A program made the position numbers and the translations under genes. A stretch of 64,000 nt of DNA, taken from positions 113,008 to 177,007 of the forward strand of contig BNBH01000018.1 in NCBI GenBank assembly GCA_014655195.1, given 5' to 3'. The DNA is from Streptomyces cellulosae. GTDB taxonomy: Bacteria > Actinomycetota > Actinomycetes > Streptomycetales > Streptomycetaceae. Positions 50,849-59,701 of the stretch are shown one piece after another. The notes under the pieces are model-generated. The model searched no databases. It was not told the DNA's origin and saw only the letters and a list, made by a program, of their open reading frames with translations. Position 1 is the first letter of the stretch, and each line of letters begins with the position of its first letter.

Positions 50849-51844
50849 GTGGCAGGCAAACCGGTCAGGCCCGTGAACGCCATCGACCAGACCCGGCGGA
50901 TGCTGTCCCTGGTGACATATCTGCGCGAGCGCCCCGGAGCACGCATCGAGGACGTCGCGCGCGCCTTCGGCATCACCGAGGACGAGCTGGTCTCCGACCT
51001 CGACGTGCTGCCCATGTGCGGCACCAGCTTCCGCGGCGGCGACCTGCTGGACATCGACACCGACGGCGAGCGCATCTGGTGGCACAACCCGGCCGCCCTG
51101 GGCGCCGACGCGGCCGAGCCGCTGCGCCTGGCCGCCGACGAGGCGACCGCGCTGCTCGTCGCCGCCCGCGCCGTGGCCACGCTGCCGGGGCTGCGCGAGA
51201 GCGACCGTCAGGCGCTGCTGCGGGCCACTGCCAAGGTGGAGACCGCGGCCGGCGAGGCGGCCGGCGCCAGCTCCCGGCTCTCGGTGACCTTCGAGTCCGA
51301 GGGCGGCGTCTTCGCGGACGTCGACCGGGCCATCGCCGAGCGCCGCCGGCTGTGGATCCGCTACTACTCGCCCGCCCGTGACGAGGTCACCGAGCGGGAG
51401 ATCGACCCCATCCGCCTGGTGAGCGTCGGGCACACCTACGTCGAGGCGTGGTGCCGCCGCTCCGAGGCGCGCCGCACCTTCCGGCTGGACCGGGTCGCCG
51501 AGATCAGGATCCTCGACGAGCCGTCCGCGCCGCCCGAGGTGGAGCTGCGCGACCTGTCGGAGGGGCTGGTGCAGCCCTCCGCCGAGGACCCCGAGGTGGT
51601 CGTCGAGGTCGGCCCCGGCGGGCGCTGGGTCGCCGAGTACTACCCGCACGACAGCGCCGATGAGCTCCCCGACGGCGGACTCCGTATCACCCTGCGCACC
51701 CCCGACCCCGCGTCGCTGAAGCGGCTGGCGCTGCGGCTCGGCCGGGACGGGCGCATCGTGGAGCCGCAGGAACTGGCCGAGAGCGCCCGCCGGGCGGCGC
51801 GTGAGGCGCTGGAGGCGTACGACGGGGCCGGGGCGGCGGGATGA
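50849..51844 (+). CDS. pafC: WYL-domain regulator PafC
   Basis: A 331-residue partner of PafB, 18 bp downstream in the same operon. It begins with a different helix-turn-helix (RRMLSLVTYLRERPGARIEDVARAFGITEDELVSDLDVLPMCG), then a WYL domain (about 165-245; RRLWIRYYSPARDEVTEREI, HTYVEAWCRRSEARRTFRLDRV). The WYL triplet itself is changed to TYV-E-A-W here, as is common in PafC. GTG start with GGGGGAG nine bases before. The C-terminal region is the WCX domain. Together with PafB it should activate DNA-repair genes. Confidence 0.92.
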   Translation: MAGKPVRPVNAIDQTRRMLSLVTYLRERPGARIEDVARAFGITEDELVSDLDVLPMCGTSFRGGDLLDIDTDGERIWWHNPAALGADAAEPLRLAADEATALLVAARAVATLPGLRESDRQALLRATAKVETAAGEAAGASSRLSVTFESEGGVFADVDRAIAERRRLWIRYYSPARDEVTEREIDPIRLVSVGHTYVEAWCRRSEARRTFRLDRVAEIRILDEPSAPPEVELRDLSEGLVQPSAEDPEVVVEVGPGGRWVAEYYPHDSADELPDGGLRITLRTPDPASLKRLALRLGRDGRIVEPQELAESARRAAREALEAYDGAGAAG

Positions 51845-51875
51845 GCGTGCAGGACGACAGTCAGGAGCGAGGGCT

Positions 51876-52169
51876 TTGAGCGAGTCGGCGACCACAGGGG
51901 CACGGGGCATGACGGCGGCGTCCGCGTTCGCCGGGATGAGGAACGTGGCCCCGGTGATGTTCCGGGCGGGCTGCCCGGACTGCCGGGAGCGCTTCGAACT
52001 CTCCGCGAGCGCGCTGCGGCTGGCCATCGGCGCCAGCAGCCGCACCACGTTCTACTCCTTCACCTGCCCCGAGTGCGGCGCCGCCGTCCGCAAGCCGGCG
52101 GGGGAGCGGATCGTCGAGCTGCTCACCGGCGGCGGGGTGCGTACGCTCCGGCTGCACTCGACCGTCTAG
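51876..52169 (+). CDS. Zinc-ribbon-like small protein
   Basis: A ~97-residue conserved hypothetical. Two Cys pairs, GCPDC near residues 32-36 and TCPECG near 63-68, form a probable zinc ribbon; between them is a hydrophobic/helical segment ERFELSASALRLAIGAS. The end is KPAGERIVELLTGGGVRTLRLHSTV. Function unknown; the fold suggests nucleic-acid or protein binding. The start is uncertain: TTG 51876 with GGAG ten bases upstream, or ATG 51909. It comes 31 bp after pafC. Confidence 0.7.
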   Translation: MSESATTGARGMTAASAFAGMRNVAPVMFRAGCPDCRERFELSASALRLAIGASSRTTFYSFTCPECGAAVRKPAGERIVELLTGGGVRTLRLHSTV

Positions 52170-52172
52170 GCT
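52167..52172 (+). promoter_or_regulatory. -10 element, leaderless promoter of the small membrane protein gene
   Basis: TAGGCT ends six bases before the ATG at 52179. It overlaps the TAG stop of the preceding gene. Confidence 0.5.
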
Positions 52173-52178
52173 CGACCC

Positions 52179-52373
52179 ATGTTCTGGCCGATGTTCGCCG
52201 TGGCCCTGGGATTCCTGGGGCTGCTGGTGCTCGCAGTGCTCGCCGTCCGGGTGTTCGTCGAGGCGGAGCGCCTCGGCAGGCAGGTCGCCGACTCGGCCCG
52301 CCGTATCGGCCGCGCCGCCGAGGACCTGGAGCGCGCGGCCACCAGCACGGCACGCTCGGCCGAAGCCCTGTAG
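52179..52373 (+). CDS. Small single-span membrane protein
   Basis: A 64-residue protein with one hydrophobic helix (about 5-28, MFAVALGFLGLLVLAVLAVRVFV) followed by an amphipathic helix (ERLGRQVADSARRIGRAAEDLERAA). The layout resembles TatA/TatB-like or DUF948-type small membrane proteins, but there is no TatA hinge FGxxxLP. Its place just upstream of tatA/tatC is suggestive only. The mRNA is probably leaderless. Confidence 0.72.
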   Translation: MFWPMFAVALGFLGLLVLAVLAVRVFVEAERLGRQVADSARRIGRAAEDLERAATSTARSAEAL

Positions 52374-52562
52374 TCCCGCGGCGCGTTCCGGCCGCCCGGA
52401 CGGGCCGTCGTCGCCGCCCTGTCACGGGCCGGGGCACGACAGGTACGCTGCTGATCGCGGCCCGGAGACGAGGCACGGGCCGCGGACGGGAGTACGCACA
52501 GGGATTGCCGGACGTTTACCTCTGGGCGTTACGATCGCTGTCTGCACCGTCCTTCGGACGCA

Positions 52563-52580
52563 TGTCCGACCGGTCGGACA
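52563..52580. promoter_or_regulatory. 18-bp perfect palindrome upstream of tatA
   Basis: TGTCCGACCGGTCGGACA lies 39 bp before the tatA start, right behind a short CGTCC/GGACG hairpin (52548-52561). It may be an operator for an unknown dimeric regulator or part of the leader structure. Confidence 0.5.
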
Positions 52581-52619
52581 GCCACCCACCCACCCGCCTC
52601 GGTGAGAAGGTAAAGACTT

Positions 52620-52901
52620 ATGGGACGGCTCGGACCTACCGAGATCATTCTGATCCTCGTCGTCATCATCCTGCTGTTCGGTGCGAAGAAGCTTCCCGAC
52701 ATGGCGCGGTCGCTCGGCAAGTCCGCCCGCATCCTGAAGAGCGAGGCGAAGGCGATGAAGGAGGACAACAAGTCCTCCGCTCCGGCCGACCCGCCGGCGA
52801 CCGGCGAGCAGCCCCCGGCGCAGCGCACCATCCAGGCGGCCCCCGGCGACGTGACCAGCTCCCGCCCGGTCACCGAGCCGACGGACACGACCAAGCGCTG
52901 A
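52620..52901 (+). CDS. tatA: Twin-arginine translocase subunit TatA
   Basis: A 93-residue pore-forming Tat component. A short transmembrane helix (about 8-21, EIILILVVIILLF) is followed by the hinge GAKKLPDMARSLGKS, an amphipathic helix to about 45 and a disordered acidic/Pro tail. The FGAKKLP motif is the strict TatA signature. AGGTAAAG sits upstream of the ATG, a suboptimal SD. It is followed by tatC after 47 bp; tatB is not in this pair, as usual in Streptomyces. Confidence 0.96.
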   Translation: MGRLGPTEIILILVVIILLFGAKKLPDMARSLGKSARILKSEAKAMKEDNKSSAPADPPATGEQPPAQRTIQAAPGDVTSSRPVTEPTDTTKR

Positions 52902-52948
52902 CGCAGGGCCGGTGACCTCCGGCCCGCCGCACGAGATGGGAACGTGGG

Positions 52949-53863
52949 TTGCTCAAGTCTGCCCGCAAACAGCAGAGAGATCCCGAGGGGCGCATGCCTC
53001 TCGTGGAACACCTGCGTGAGCTGCGGAACCGCCTGGCCAAGGCCGTGCTCGCGATCGTCGTGGTGTCGGTCGTCGCCGCGTTCTACAGCGAACAGCTCAT
53101 GCAGTTCCTGGCCGAGCCGGTGCCCAAGTGCGACGACCTGACGAACAGCGACGGCGGCAACTGCGCCATCGTGTCGTTCAACACACTGACGTCGCCGTTC
53201 ACCACGACGATCAAGGTGAGCCTCATGGCGGGCCTGGTCGTCTCCAGCCCGGTCTGGCTCTACCAGCTGTGGGCCTTCGTCGCCCCCGGTCTGCACCGGC
53301 ACGAGAAGAAGTACACCTACGTCTTCACGGCGGCCGCGGTCCCGCTGTTCGCCGGCGGCGCCCTCCTCTCGTACGTCATCCTCCCGGTCAGCATCAAGGT
53401 GCTGCTCAGCCTCACGCCCGGGGGATCGGCGAACATCCTGTCGCTCGACGAGGTCCTCGACTTCACCATCCGCATGGTGCTCGTCTTCGGCCTGGCCTTC
53501 GAGCTGCCGCTGCTGCTGATCATGCTGAACATGGTGGGCATCGTGTCCGGCCGCCGGATGGCGGGCTGGTGGCGCGGTGTCGTCATGGGCGTCTTCGTCT
53601 TCGGCGCGGTCGCCACGCCCACCACCGACCCGGTGGGCATGCTGGCGCTGTCCGGTCCGATCGTGGTCCTGTACTTCTTCGCCGTGGGCTTCTCGCTGCT
53701 GAACGACAAGCGGCGCGCCCGCAAGGAGGCCGAGGGCCCCTCCGACGACGAGGCCTCCGAGCTCGACCACACGCCGGAAGCCGTCGAACCGGCCGAACCG
53801 GTCACCGCGCTGCCCGAACAGAGCTCCCGGGACCGCGTCAACGGTTATGACGACGTGACCTGA
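52949..53863 (+). CDS. tatC: Twin-arginine translocase subunit TatC
   Basis: A 304-residue polytopic protein that recognises twin-arginine signal peptides. Six transmembrane helices and the signature MPLVEHLRELRNRLAKA (about 13-29), FVAPGLHRHEKKY near 108-120 and GLAFELPLLLIML near 180-192 are visible. The conserved Glu in EHLREL and Phe/Glu in FELP, key for signal binding, are present. A long charged disordered C-terminus follows helix 6. TTG is the start codon, with GAGATGGG upstream, making a weak start. Confidence 0.95.
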   Translation: MLKSARKQQRDPEGRMPLVEHLRELRNRLAKAVLAIVVVSVVAAFYSEQLMQFLAEPVPKCDDLTNSDGGNCAIVSFNTLTSPFTTTIKVSLMAGLVVSSPVWLYQLWAFVAPGLHRHEKKYTYVFTAAAVPLFAGGALLSYVILPVSIKVLLSLTPGGSANILSLDEVLDFTIRMVLVFGLAFELPLLLIMLNMVGIVSGRRMAGWWRGVVMGVFVFGAVATPTTDPVGMLALSGPIVVLYFFAVGFSLLNDKRRARKEAEGPSDDEASELDHTPEAVEPAEPVTALPEQSSRDRVNGYDDVT

Positions 53864-53881
53864 GGACGGGCCGGCACCTCG

Positions 53882-53887
53882 TAGGGT
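53882..53887 (+). promoter_or_regulatory. -10 element, leaderless lipid-kinase promoter
   Basis: TAGGGT ends seven bases before the GTG at 53895, and there is no SD. Confidence 0.5.
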
Positions 53888-53894
53888 CATCCCC

Positions 53895-54785
53895 GTGACC
53901 AGCGAGATCACCCTCTTCGTGAACCCCACCGCGGGCGGCGGCCGGGGCGCCCGCGCGGCGCGGACGGCCGCCGCCGCGCTGCGCGACGCCGGCTTCCACG
54001 TCGGCACCGTGACGGGCGACGGCCCCGAGGACGCGCTGTCCCGGGCGCGTACCGCCGTCGAGGAGGGCACCGGGGCCCTGGTCGCCGTCGGCGGCGACGG
54101 CATGGCCCACCTCGCCCTGCAGGCCGTCGTCGGCACCGGCACCCCCTTCGGCCTGGTGGCCGCGGGCACCGGCAACGACTTCGCCCGCGCGCTCGGCATG
54201 CCGCTCGGCGAACCCGCCACGTCGGGCCGGATGATCGCCGACGCCCTCAAGAGCGGGCGCTCCCGTGACGTGGACCTCGGCCGGATCGGCGACCGCTGGT
54301 TCGGCGCCGTGCTCGCCTCCGGCTTCGACTCCCGCGTCAACGACCGGGGCAACCGGATGCGCGCCCCCCTCGGCCGCTTCAAGTACGACGTGGCGATGAT
54401 CGCCGAGCTGGCCGCCTTCCGGCCGCTGCCGTACCGGATCACCCTGGACGGCGGGGAGGTCCGCGAGGTCGAGGCGACGCTCGTGGCCGTGGGGAACGGG
54501 CCGTCGTACGGCGGGGGCATGCGGATATGCCCGGGCGCCGACCTCACCGACGGACTGTTCGACATCACCGTCGTCGGCCAGTGCAGCCGCGCCACGCTGC
54601 TGCGGGTCTTCCCGCGGGTCTACAAGGGAACGCACGTCGACCACCCCGTGGTGACCGTGCTGCGCGCGGCGAGCGTGGAACTGGTCGCCGAGGACGTCAC
54701 CGGCTATGCGGACGGCGAGTACGTCGGGCCGCTGCCGCTGACCGCGCACTGCGTGCCGGGGGCGGTCCGGGTCGTCGGCCCCTGA
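53895..54785 (+). CDS. Diacylglycerol-kinase-family lipid kinase
   Basis: A 296-residue cytosolic/peripheral kinase of the DgkB/YegS family. The nucleotide site FVNPTAGGGRG (about 8-18), GGDGM near 63-67 and GTGNDFARAL near 95-104 are intact; the C-terminal domain carries GNGPSYGGGMRICPGADLTDGLFDI. It would phosphorylate diacylglycerol or a related lipid to recycle membrane lipid. It is 31 bp behind tatC and probably has its own leaderless promoter. The GTG is the first codon. Confidence 0.92.
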   Translation: MTSEITLFVNPTAGGGRGARAARTAAAALRDAGFHVGTVTGDGPEDALSRARTAVEEGTGALVAVGGDGMAHLALQAVVGTGTPFGLVAAGTGNDFARALGMPLGEPATSGRMIADALKSGRSRDVDLGRIGDRWFGAVLASGFDSRVNDRGNRMRAPLGRFKYDVAMIAELAAFRPLPYRITLDGGEVREVEATLVAVGNGPSYGGGMRICPGADLTDGLFDITVVGQCSRATLLRVFPRVYKGTHVDHPVVTVLRAASVELVAEDVTGYADGEYVGPLPLTAHCVPGAVRVVGP

Positions 54786-54867
54786 GCAGGCGTTCCACCC
54801 CCTCACGTGGCCGATGCGGATAATGATCGTCACGTTGTCGGTGCGGCCCGGTACGCTCGAAAGCACG

Positions 54868-57681
54868 ATGACAGAGGACCTCTCACCGGCCGAGCGGTAC
54901 GCGGCAGCACGCAGGCGCGCTGCCGAGCAGGCCACCTCGCTCGCCTCCTTCCGCGAGATGTACGACTTCGGCCTCGACCCCTTCCAGGTGGAGGCCTGCC
55001 GGGCACTGGAGGCCGGGAAGGGCGTGCTGGTCGCCGCCCCCACCGGATCCGGCAAGACGATCGTCGGCGAGTTCGCCGTCCACCTCGCCCTCCAGGAGGG
55101 CAAGAAGTGCTTCTACACGACCCCCATCAAGGCGCTGTCGAACCAGAAGTACGCCGACCTGTGCCGCCGCTACGGCACCGACAAGGTGGGCCTGCTCACC
55201 GGTGACAACAGCGTCAACTCCGACGCGCCCGTGGTCGTGATGACCACCGAGGTCCTGCGGAACATGCTGTACGCCGGGTCGCAGACCCTCCTCGGCCTCG
55301 GCTACGTGGTGATGGACGAGGTGCACTACCTCTCCGACCGCTTCCGGGGCGCCGTCTGGGAGGAGGTGATCATCCACCTCCCCGAGTCGGTGACGCTGGT
55401 CTCCCTGTCGGCGACCGTGTCCAACGCCGAGGAGTTCGGCGACTGGCTGGACACCGTCCGCGGCGACACCGAGGTGATCGTCTCCGAGCACCGTCCGGTG
55501 CCGCTGTTCCAGCACGTGCTGGCGGGCCGCCGGATGTACGACCTGTTCGAGGAGGGGGAGGGCCACAAGCGGGCCGTCAACCCCGACCTGACGCGCATGG
55601 CCCGGCTCGAGGCGAGCCGCCCGTCCTGGGGCGACCGCCGCCGGGGTCGCAACGGCATGCGGGAGGCGGACCGCGAGCGGGAGCGCAGACAGCGCTCGCG
55701 GGTGTGGACGCCGAGCCGCCCGGAGGTCATCGAGCGGCTCGACGCCGAGGGCCTGCTCCCCGCCATCACGTTCATCTTCAGCCGGGCCGCCTGCGAGGCC
55801 GCGGTGCAGCAGTGCCTGTACGCGGGCCTGCGGCTCAACGACGAGGAGGCGCGGGCCCAGGTCCGCGACCTGGTCGAGGAGCGCACCGCCTCCATCCCGC
55901 CGGAGGACCTGCACGTCCTCGGCTACTACGAGTGGCTGGAGGGCCTCGAACGGGGCATAGCCGCGCACCACGCGGGCATGCTGCCGACCTTCAAGGAGGT
56001 CGTCGAGGAGCTGTTCGTGCGCGGTCTGGTGAAGGCCGTGTTCGCGACCGAGACCCTGGCGCTCGGCATCAACATGCCGGCGCGTTCGGTGGTGCTGGAG
56101 AAGCTCGTCAAGTGGAACGGCGAGCAGCACGCCGACATCACCCCCGGCGAGTACACCCAGCTGACCGGCCGTGCGGGCCGCCGCGGCATCGACGTCGAGG
56201 GCCACGCCGTGGTGCTGTGGCAGCGCGGGATGAACCCCGACCACCTCGCGGGCCTGGCCGGCACGCGCACGTATCCGCTGCGCTCCAGCTTCAAGCCGTC
56301 GTACAACATGGCGGTCAACCTGGTCGAGCAGTTCGGGCGGCACCGCTCGCGGGAGCTGCTGGAGACGTCGTTCGCGCAGTTCCAGGCGGACAAGTCGGTC
56401 GTCGGCATCTCGCGTCAGGTGCAGCGCAACGAGGAGGGCCTGGAGGGCTACAAGGCCTCCATGACCTGCCACCTCGGCGACTTCGAGGAGTACGCGCGGC
56501 TGCGCCGGGAGCTGAAGGACCGGGAGAACGAGCTGGCCCGCCAGGGCCAGGCGCAGCGGCGCGCCGAGGCCGCCGTCGCGCTGGAGAAGCTCAAGCCGGG
56601 CGACGTGATCCACGTGCCCACCGGCAAGTACGCCGGGCTGGCGCTGGTGCTCGACCCTGGGCTGCCCGCGGGCCGCACCAACGGCCACCGGGGCGTGGAG
56701 TACCACGACGGTCCGCGCCCGCTGGTGCTGACCGCCGAGCGGCAGGTGAAGCGGCTGGCGTCGGTCGACTTCCCGGTGCCCGTGGAGGCGCTGGAGCGGA
56801 TGCGGATCCCGAAGTCCTTCAACCCGCGCTCCCCGCAGTCCCGCCGGGACCTCGCCTCCGCGCTGCGCACCAAGGCCGGCCACATCGTGCCGGACCGGCA
56901 CCGCAAGAACCGCGCCCCGGCCGCCGACGACCGGGAGATCGCGCGGCTGCGCAAGGCGCTGCGGGCGCACCCGTGCCACGGCTGCCAGGACCGCGAGGAC
57001 CACGCCCGCTGGGCGGAGCGCTACCACCGGCTGCTGCGGGACACCTCGCAGCTGGAGCGGCGCATCGAGGGCCGGACGAACACCATCGCCCGCACCTTCG
57101 ACCGGATCGTCGCGCTGCTGACGGAGATGGACTACCTGCGCGGCGACGAGGTCACCGAGCACGGCAGGCGGCTGGCCCGGCTGTACGGCGAACTCGACCT
57201 GCTGGCCAGCGAATGTCTGCGCGAGCGGGTCTGGGAGGGCCTCGGCCCCGCCGAACTCGCCGCGTGCGTCTCTGCGCTGGTGTACGAGTCGCGGGTCGCC
57301 GACGACGCGACGGCGCCCAAGCTGCCCTCGGGCAAGGCGAAGGCGGCGCTCGGCGAGATGGTCCGCATCTGGGGCCGGCTGGACGCGCTGGAGGAGGACT
57401 TCCGGATCAGCCAGACCGAGGGCGTGGGCCAGCGCGAGCCCGACCTCGGCTTCGCCTGGGCCGCCTACATGTGGGCGTCCGGCAAAGGCCTCGACGAGGT
57501 GCTGCGCGAGGCGGAGATGCCGGCCGGCGACTTCGTGCGCTGGTGCAAGCAGGTCATCGACGTGCTGGGGCAGATCGCCGCGGCGGCCCCGGTCGCCGAG
57601 GGCTCGACGGTCGCGAAGAACGCCCGCAGGGCCGTGGAGGATCTGCTGCGCGGGGTGGTGGCCTACTCCTCCGTGGGCTGA
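54868..57681 (+). CDS. helY: Ski2/Mtr4-like DEAD/DEAH RNA helicase (HelY type)
   Basis: A 937-residue SF2 helicase related to mycobacterial HelY and eukaryotic Ski2/Mtr4. Motifs: Q-like FQVEACRAL near 40, I APTGSGKT near 58-65, II DEVH near 150-153, III SLSATVSN near 180-187, VI QLTGRAGRRGIDV near 431-443. A KOW/arch-like insertion (about 580-680) and a long helical C-terminal bundle follow. It would unwind structured RNA during processing or decay. A basic stretch (RRRGRNGMREADRERERRQR) near 250-270 is unusual. The ATG at 54868 starts MTEDLSPAERY; an ATG at 54814 lies in the intergenic part. Confidence 0.93.
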   Translation: MTEDLSPAERYAAARRRAAEQATSLASFREMYDFGLDPFQVEACRALEAGKGVLVAAPTGSGKTIVGEFAVHLALQEGKKCFYTTPIKALSNQKYADLCRRYGTDKVGLLTGDNSVNSDAPVVVMTTEVLRNMLYAGSQTLLGLGYVVMDEVHYLSDRFRGAVWEEVIIHLPESVTLVSLSATVSNAEEFGDWLDTVRGDTEVIVSEHRPVPLFQHVLAGRRMYDLFEEGEGHKRAVNPDLTRMARLEASRPSWGDRRRGRNGMREADRERERRQRSRVWTPSRPEVIERLDAEGLLPAITFIFSRAACEAAVQQCLYAGLRLNDEEARAQVRDLVEERTASIPPEDLHVLGYYEWLEGLERGIAAHHAGMLPTFKEVVEELFVRGLVKAVFATETLALGINMPARSVVLEKLVKWNGEQHADITPGEYTQLTGRAGRRGIDVEGHAVVLWQRGMNPDHLAGLAGTRTYPLRSSFKPSYNMAVNLVEQFGRHRSRELLETSFAQFQADKSVVGISRQVQRNEEGLEGYKASMTCHLGDFEEYARLRRELKDRENELARQGQAQRRAEAAVALEKLKPGDVIHVPTGKYAGLALVLDPGLPAGRTNGHRGVEYHDGPRPLVLTAERQVKRLASVDFPVPVEALERMRIPKSFNPRSPQSRRDLASALRTKAGHIVPDRHRKNRAPAADDREIARLRKALRAHPCHGCQDREDHARWAERYHRLLRDTSQLERRIEGRTNTIARTFDRIVALLTEMDYLRGDEVTEHGRRLARLYGELDLLASECLRERVWEGLGPAELAACVSALVYESRVADDATAPKLPSGKAKAALGEMVRIWGRLDALEEDFRISQTEGVGQREPDLGFAWAAYMWASGKGLDEVLREAEMPAGDFVRWCKQVIDVLGQIAAAAPVAEGSTVAKNARRAVEDLLRGVVAYSSVG

Positions 57682-58090
57682 CCCCGCTCGACCTCGACTC
57701 CGGAAGCCCGGTGCGCCCCCCGCGCGCCGGGCTTCTGCACTGTGCGCGCCCTCGTGCGGCCGCATCACCGGCCGCGTGCGCGGGAAGGGATGAGGAGGCC
57801 TCCGCGAGGCCGTGGACCGCCCTCCGAGGGCCCGGTTCACCCGTGACGGTGAGTGGCCGTCGTACATCCATGCGCTGTGACGCGCCGTGTTCGAATTATT
57901 CCGGATCGTGCAAATGGCCCCGAGCGTACTCCTGCCCCAGGGGCCCTTTCCGGCACTTGCTGAATATGACATGGCGATGATCCCGTCGGACTAAGCTCGC
58001 CCGCAGCGCACCGAGTTGAGATGAATTCGTGCGTCTGTTCCCTTATGTGCACGTTCCCGACCGTCAGTCGACACGCTTCAGAGGGCTCAC
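57682..58090. other. Intergenic region and conservon promoter
   Basis: This 409-bp gap holds the helicase terminator, then ~110 bp of GC-rich sequence without a gene. From about 57880 it is less GC-rich (gttcgaattattccggatcg, cttgctgaatatgacatggc) and must carry the conservon promoter. A possible -10 is TAAGCT at 57992-57997. Only ~20 bases separate GAGGG from the cvnA start region. Confidence 0.55.
57703..57735 (+). terminator. Helicase terminator
   Basis: A 13-bp stem with one G-T pair (57703-57715 with 57723-57735) and a 7-base loop, 22 bp after the stop. Confidence 0.8.
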
Positions 58091-59701
58091 ATGGCGAGTG
58101 TCCAACTTCCTTACGCACGCGTGCTGTTGCTGCCGTCCATAGTGATGGCCGCGGCGACCGGAGCCGCCGTCGCCCTGGTGACGGAGCCCGCCCGGATCGC
58201 CGTCGGCGTGTGCGGCGCCGTGGCGACCCTGCTGGTGGCCGCCGCCGCGACCGAGGCGGTGCGCCGCGGCCGTGTCCTGCGGGAGGCGCGCGCCGAGCAC
58301 GAGCGTCACCGTGCGTATCTGGAGGCGCGGATCGCCGCCCACGACACGGAGACCGAGTACTTCATCCAGAAGGTCTTCCCCGCCTGCCTGGACCACCTGC
58401 ACGCCGGCAACGAGCCGGACGAGGTGATGCGCGACCTGCCCAGGCTCAACCCCTCCTGGCGCGACCTGCCCACGTACCAGCACGTACTGCTGCGCAAGGT
58501 CCTCAAGATCATCGACGACGAGGAGAACCTGCGTGACTCCTCGCAGCGCTCCTTCGTCTCCATCGCCCGCCGCGTCCAGGCGATCGTCCACCAGCAGGCC
58601 AAGGAACTGCGGGAGATGGAGGAGGACCACGGCCGCAACCCCGAGGTCTTCGACGACCTCCTGCGCATCGACCACGGCACCGCGCTGATCGGCCGCCTCG
58701 CCGACTCCATCTCCGTCCTCGGCGGCGGCCGCCCCGGACGCCAGTGGCCCAAGCCGGTCGCGCTCTACAGCGTGCTGCGCGGCGCCATGTCCCGCATCCT
58801 CGAGTACCGCCGCATCGACCTGAAGTCGATCGCCAAGATCAACATCAAGGGCATCTACGTCGAGCCGGTCATCCACGCCGCCGCCGAACTCCTCGACAAC
58901 GCCACCCGCTACTCGCCGCCCACCAGCAAGGTCAGCGTCACCGCGACCGAGGTGCAGACCGGCGTCGCCATCGAGATCGAGGACGCCGGCGTCAGCCTCG
59001 ACGAGCAGGCCCGCGCCCGTATCGAGGGCATCCTCGACCGCGCCCAGCGCGGCGTCGACCTCCAGGAGATCGGCGGCAACCCGCGCCTCGGCCTCGCCGT
59101 CGTCGGCCGCCTGTGCACCCAGTTCAACATGCAGGTGTCGCTGCGCGCCTCCGCCTACGGCGGCGTCCGCGCCGTCCTGGTCGTCCCGAGCGAGATGATC
59201 ACCGACCAGCCCGGCGTCGGCCTCGCCCACGGCATCGGCGCCACCGCCGTGCCCCGCCCCGTCGACGCCCTCCCCGGTCCCCAGCGCGCCCCCAAGAAGC
59301 GCCGCCCCACCAGCCCCCGCATCCCCGAGACGGCCGCCGTGGAGGACGACGTCCCCGAGGTGACCGAATGGACCGCCGGCGGCCTCCCGCAGCGCCGCAG
59401 CCGCGTCAAGACCCCGCTCACCCAGCGCTACGCCGAGCAGGCCGCCGCCGAGCGCGCCGAGCGCGAGGCCAAGGAGCGCGGCGAGGAGTACCACGACATC
59501 TGGGCAGCGGCCGAGCCCCGGAAGAAGAAGCAGAACGACCGCGAACCCGGGCTGTGGGTCGACGCCTTCTGGGAGGGCCTGAAGAAGGACCTCGACCCGG
59601 ACGTCCACCCCACCGACTTCACCCGGAACCCGACCGCCTACCTGCATCTCATCAACGAACCGGCCCGCACCGAGGCCGAGGACGAGGGGGACCTCAAGTG
59701 A
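58091..59701 (+). CDS. cvnA: Conservon sensor CvnA (RarA-like), histidine-kinase-like
   Basis: A 536-residue membrane protein of the conservon class. Two membrane-spanning stretches near residues 10-55 (VLLLPSIVMAAATGAAVALV, VCGAVATLLVAAAATEAV) are followed by a linker helix region (85-210) and a GHKL ATPase domain (about 235-365) with the N box HAAAELLDNATRYSPP and the G box DAGVSLDEQARAR, GNPRLGLAVVGRL. The H-box is degenerate, as usual for CvnA proteins, so it need not autophosphorylate. A long disordered tail follows. GAGGG precedes the ATG. It is the first of five overlapping genes and corresponds to rarA of S. coelicolor conservon 9. Confidence 0.93.
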   Translation: MASVQLPYARVLLLPSIVMAAATGAAVALVTEPARIAVGVCGAVATLLVAAAATEAVRRGRVLREARAEHERHRAYLEARIAAHDTETEYFIQKVFPACLDHLHAGNEPDEVMRDLPRLNPSWRDLPTYQHVLLRKVLKIIDDEENLRDSSQRSFVSIARRVQAIVHQQAKELREMEEDHGRNPEVFDDLLRIDHGTALIGRLADSISVLGGGRPGRQWPKPVALYSVLRGAMSRILEYRRIDLKSIAKINIKGIYVEPVIHAAAELLDNATRYSPPTSKVSVTATEVQTGVAIEIEDAGVSLDEQARARIEGILDRAQRGVDLQEIGGNPRLGLAVVGRLCTQFNMQVSLRASAYGGVRAVLVVPSEMITDQPGVGLAHGIGATAVPRPVDALPGPQRAPKKRRPTSPRIPETAAVEDDVPEVTEWTAGGLPQRRSRVKTPLTQRYAEQAAAERAEREAKERGEEYHDIWAAAEPRKKKQNDREPGLWVDAFWEGLKKDLDPDVHPTDFTRNPTAYLHLINEPARTEAEDEGDLK

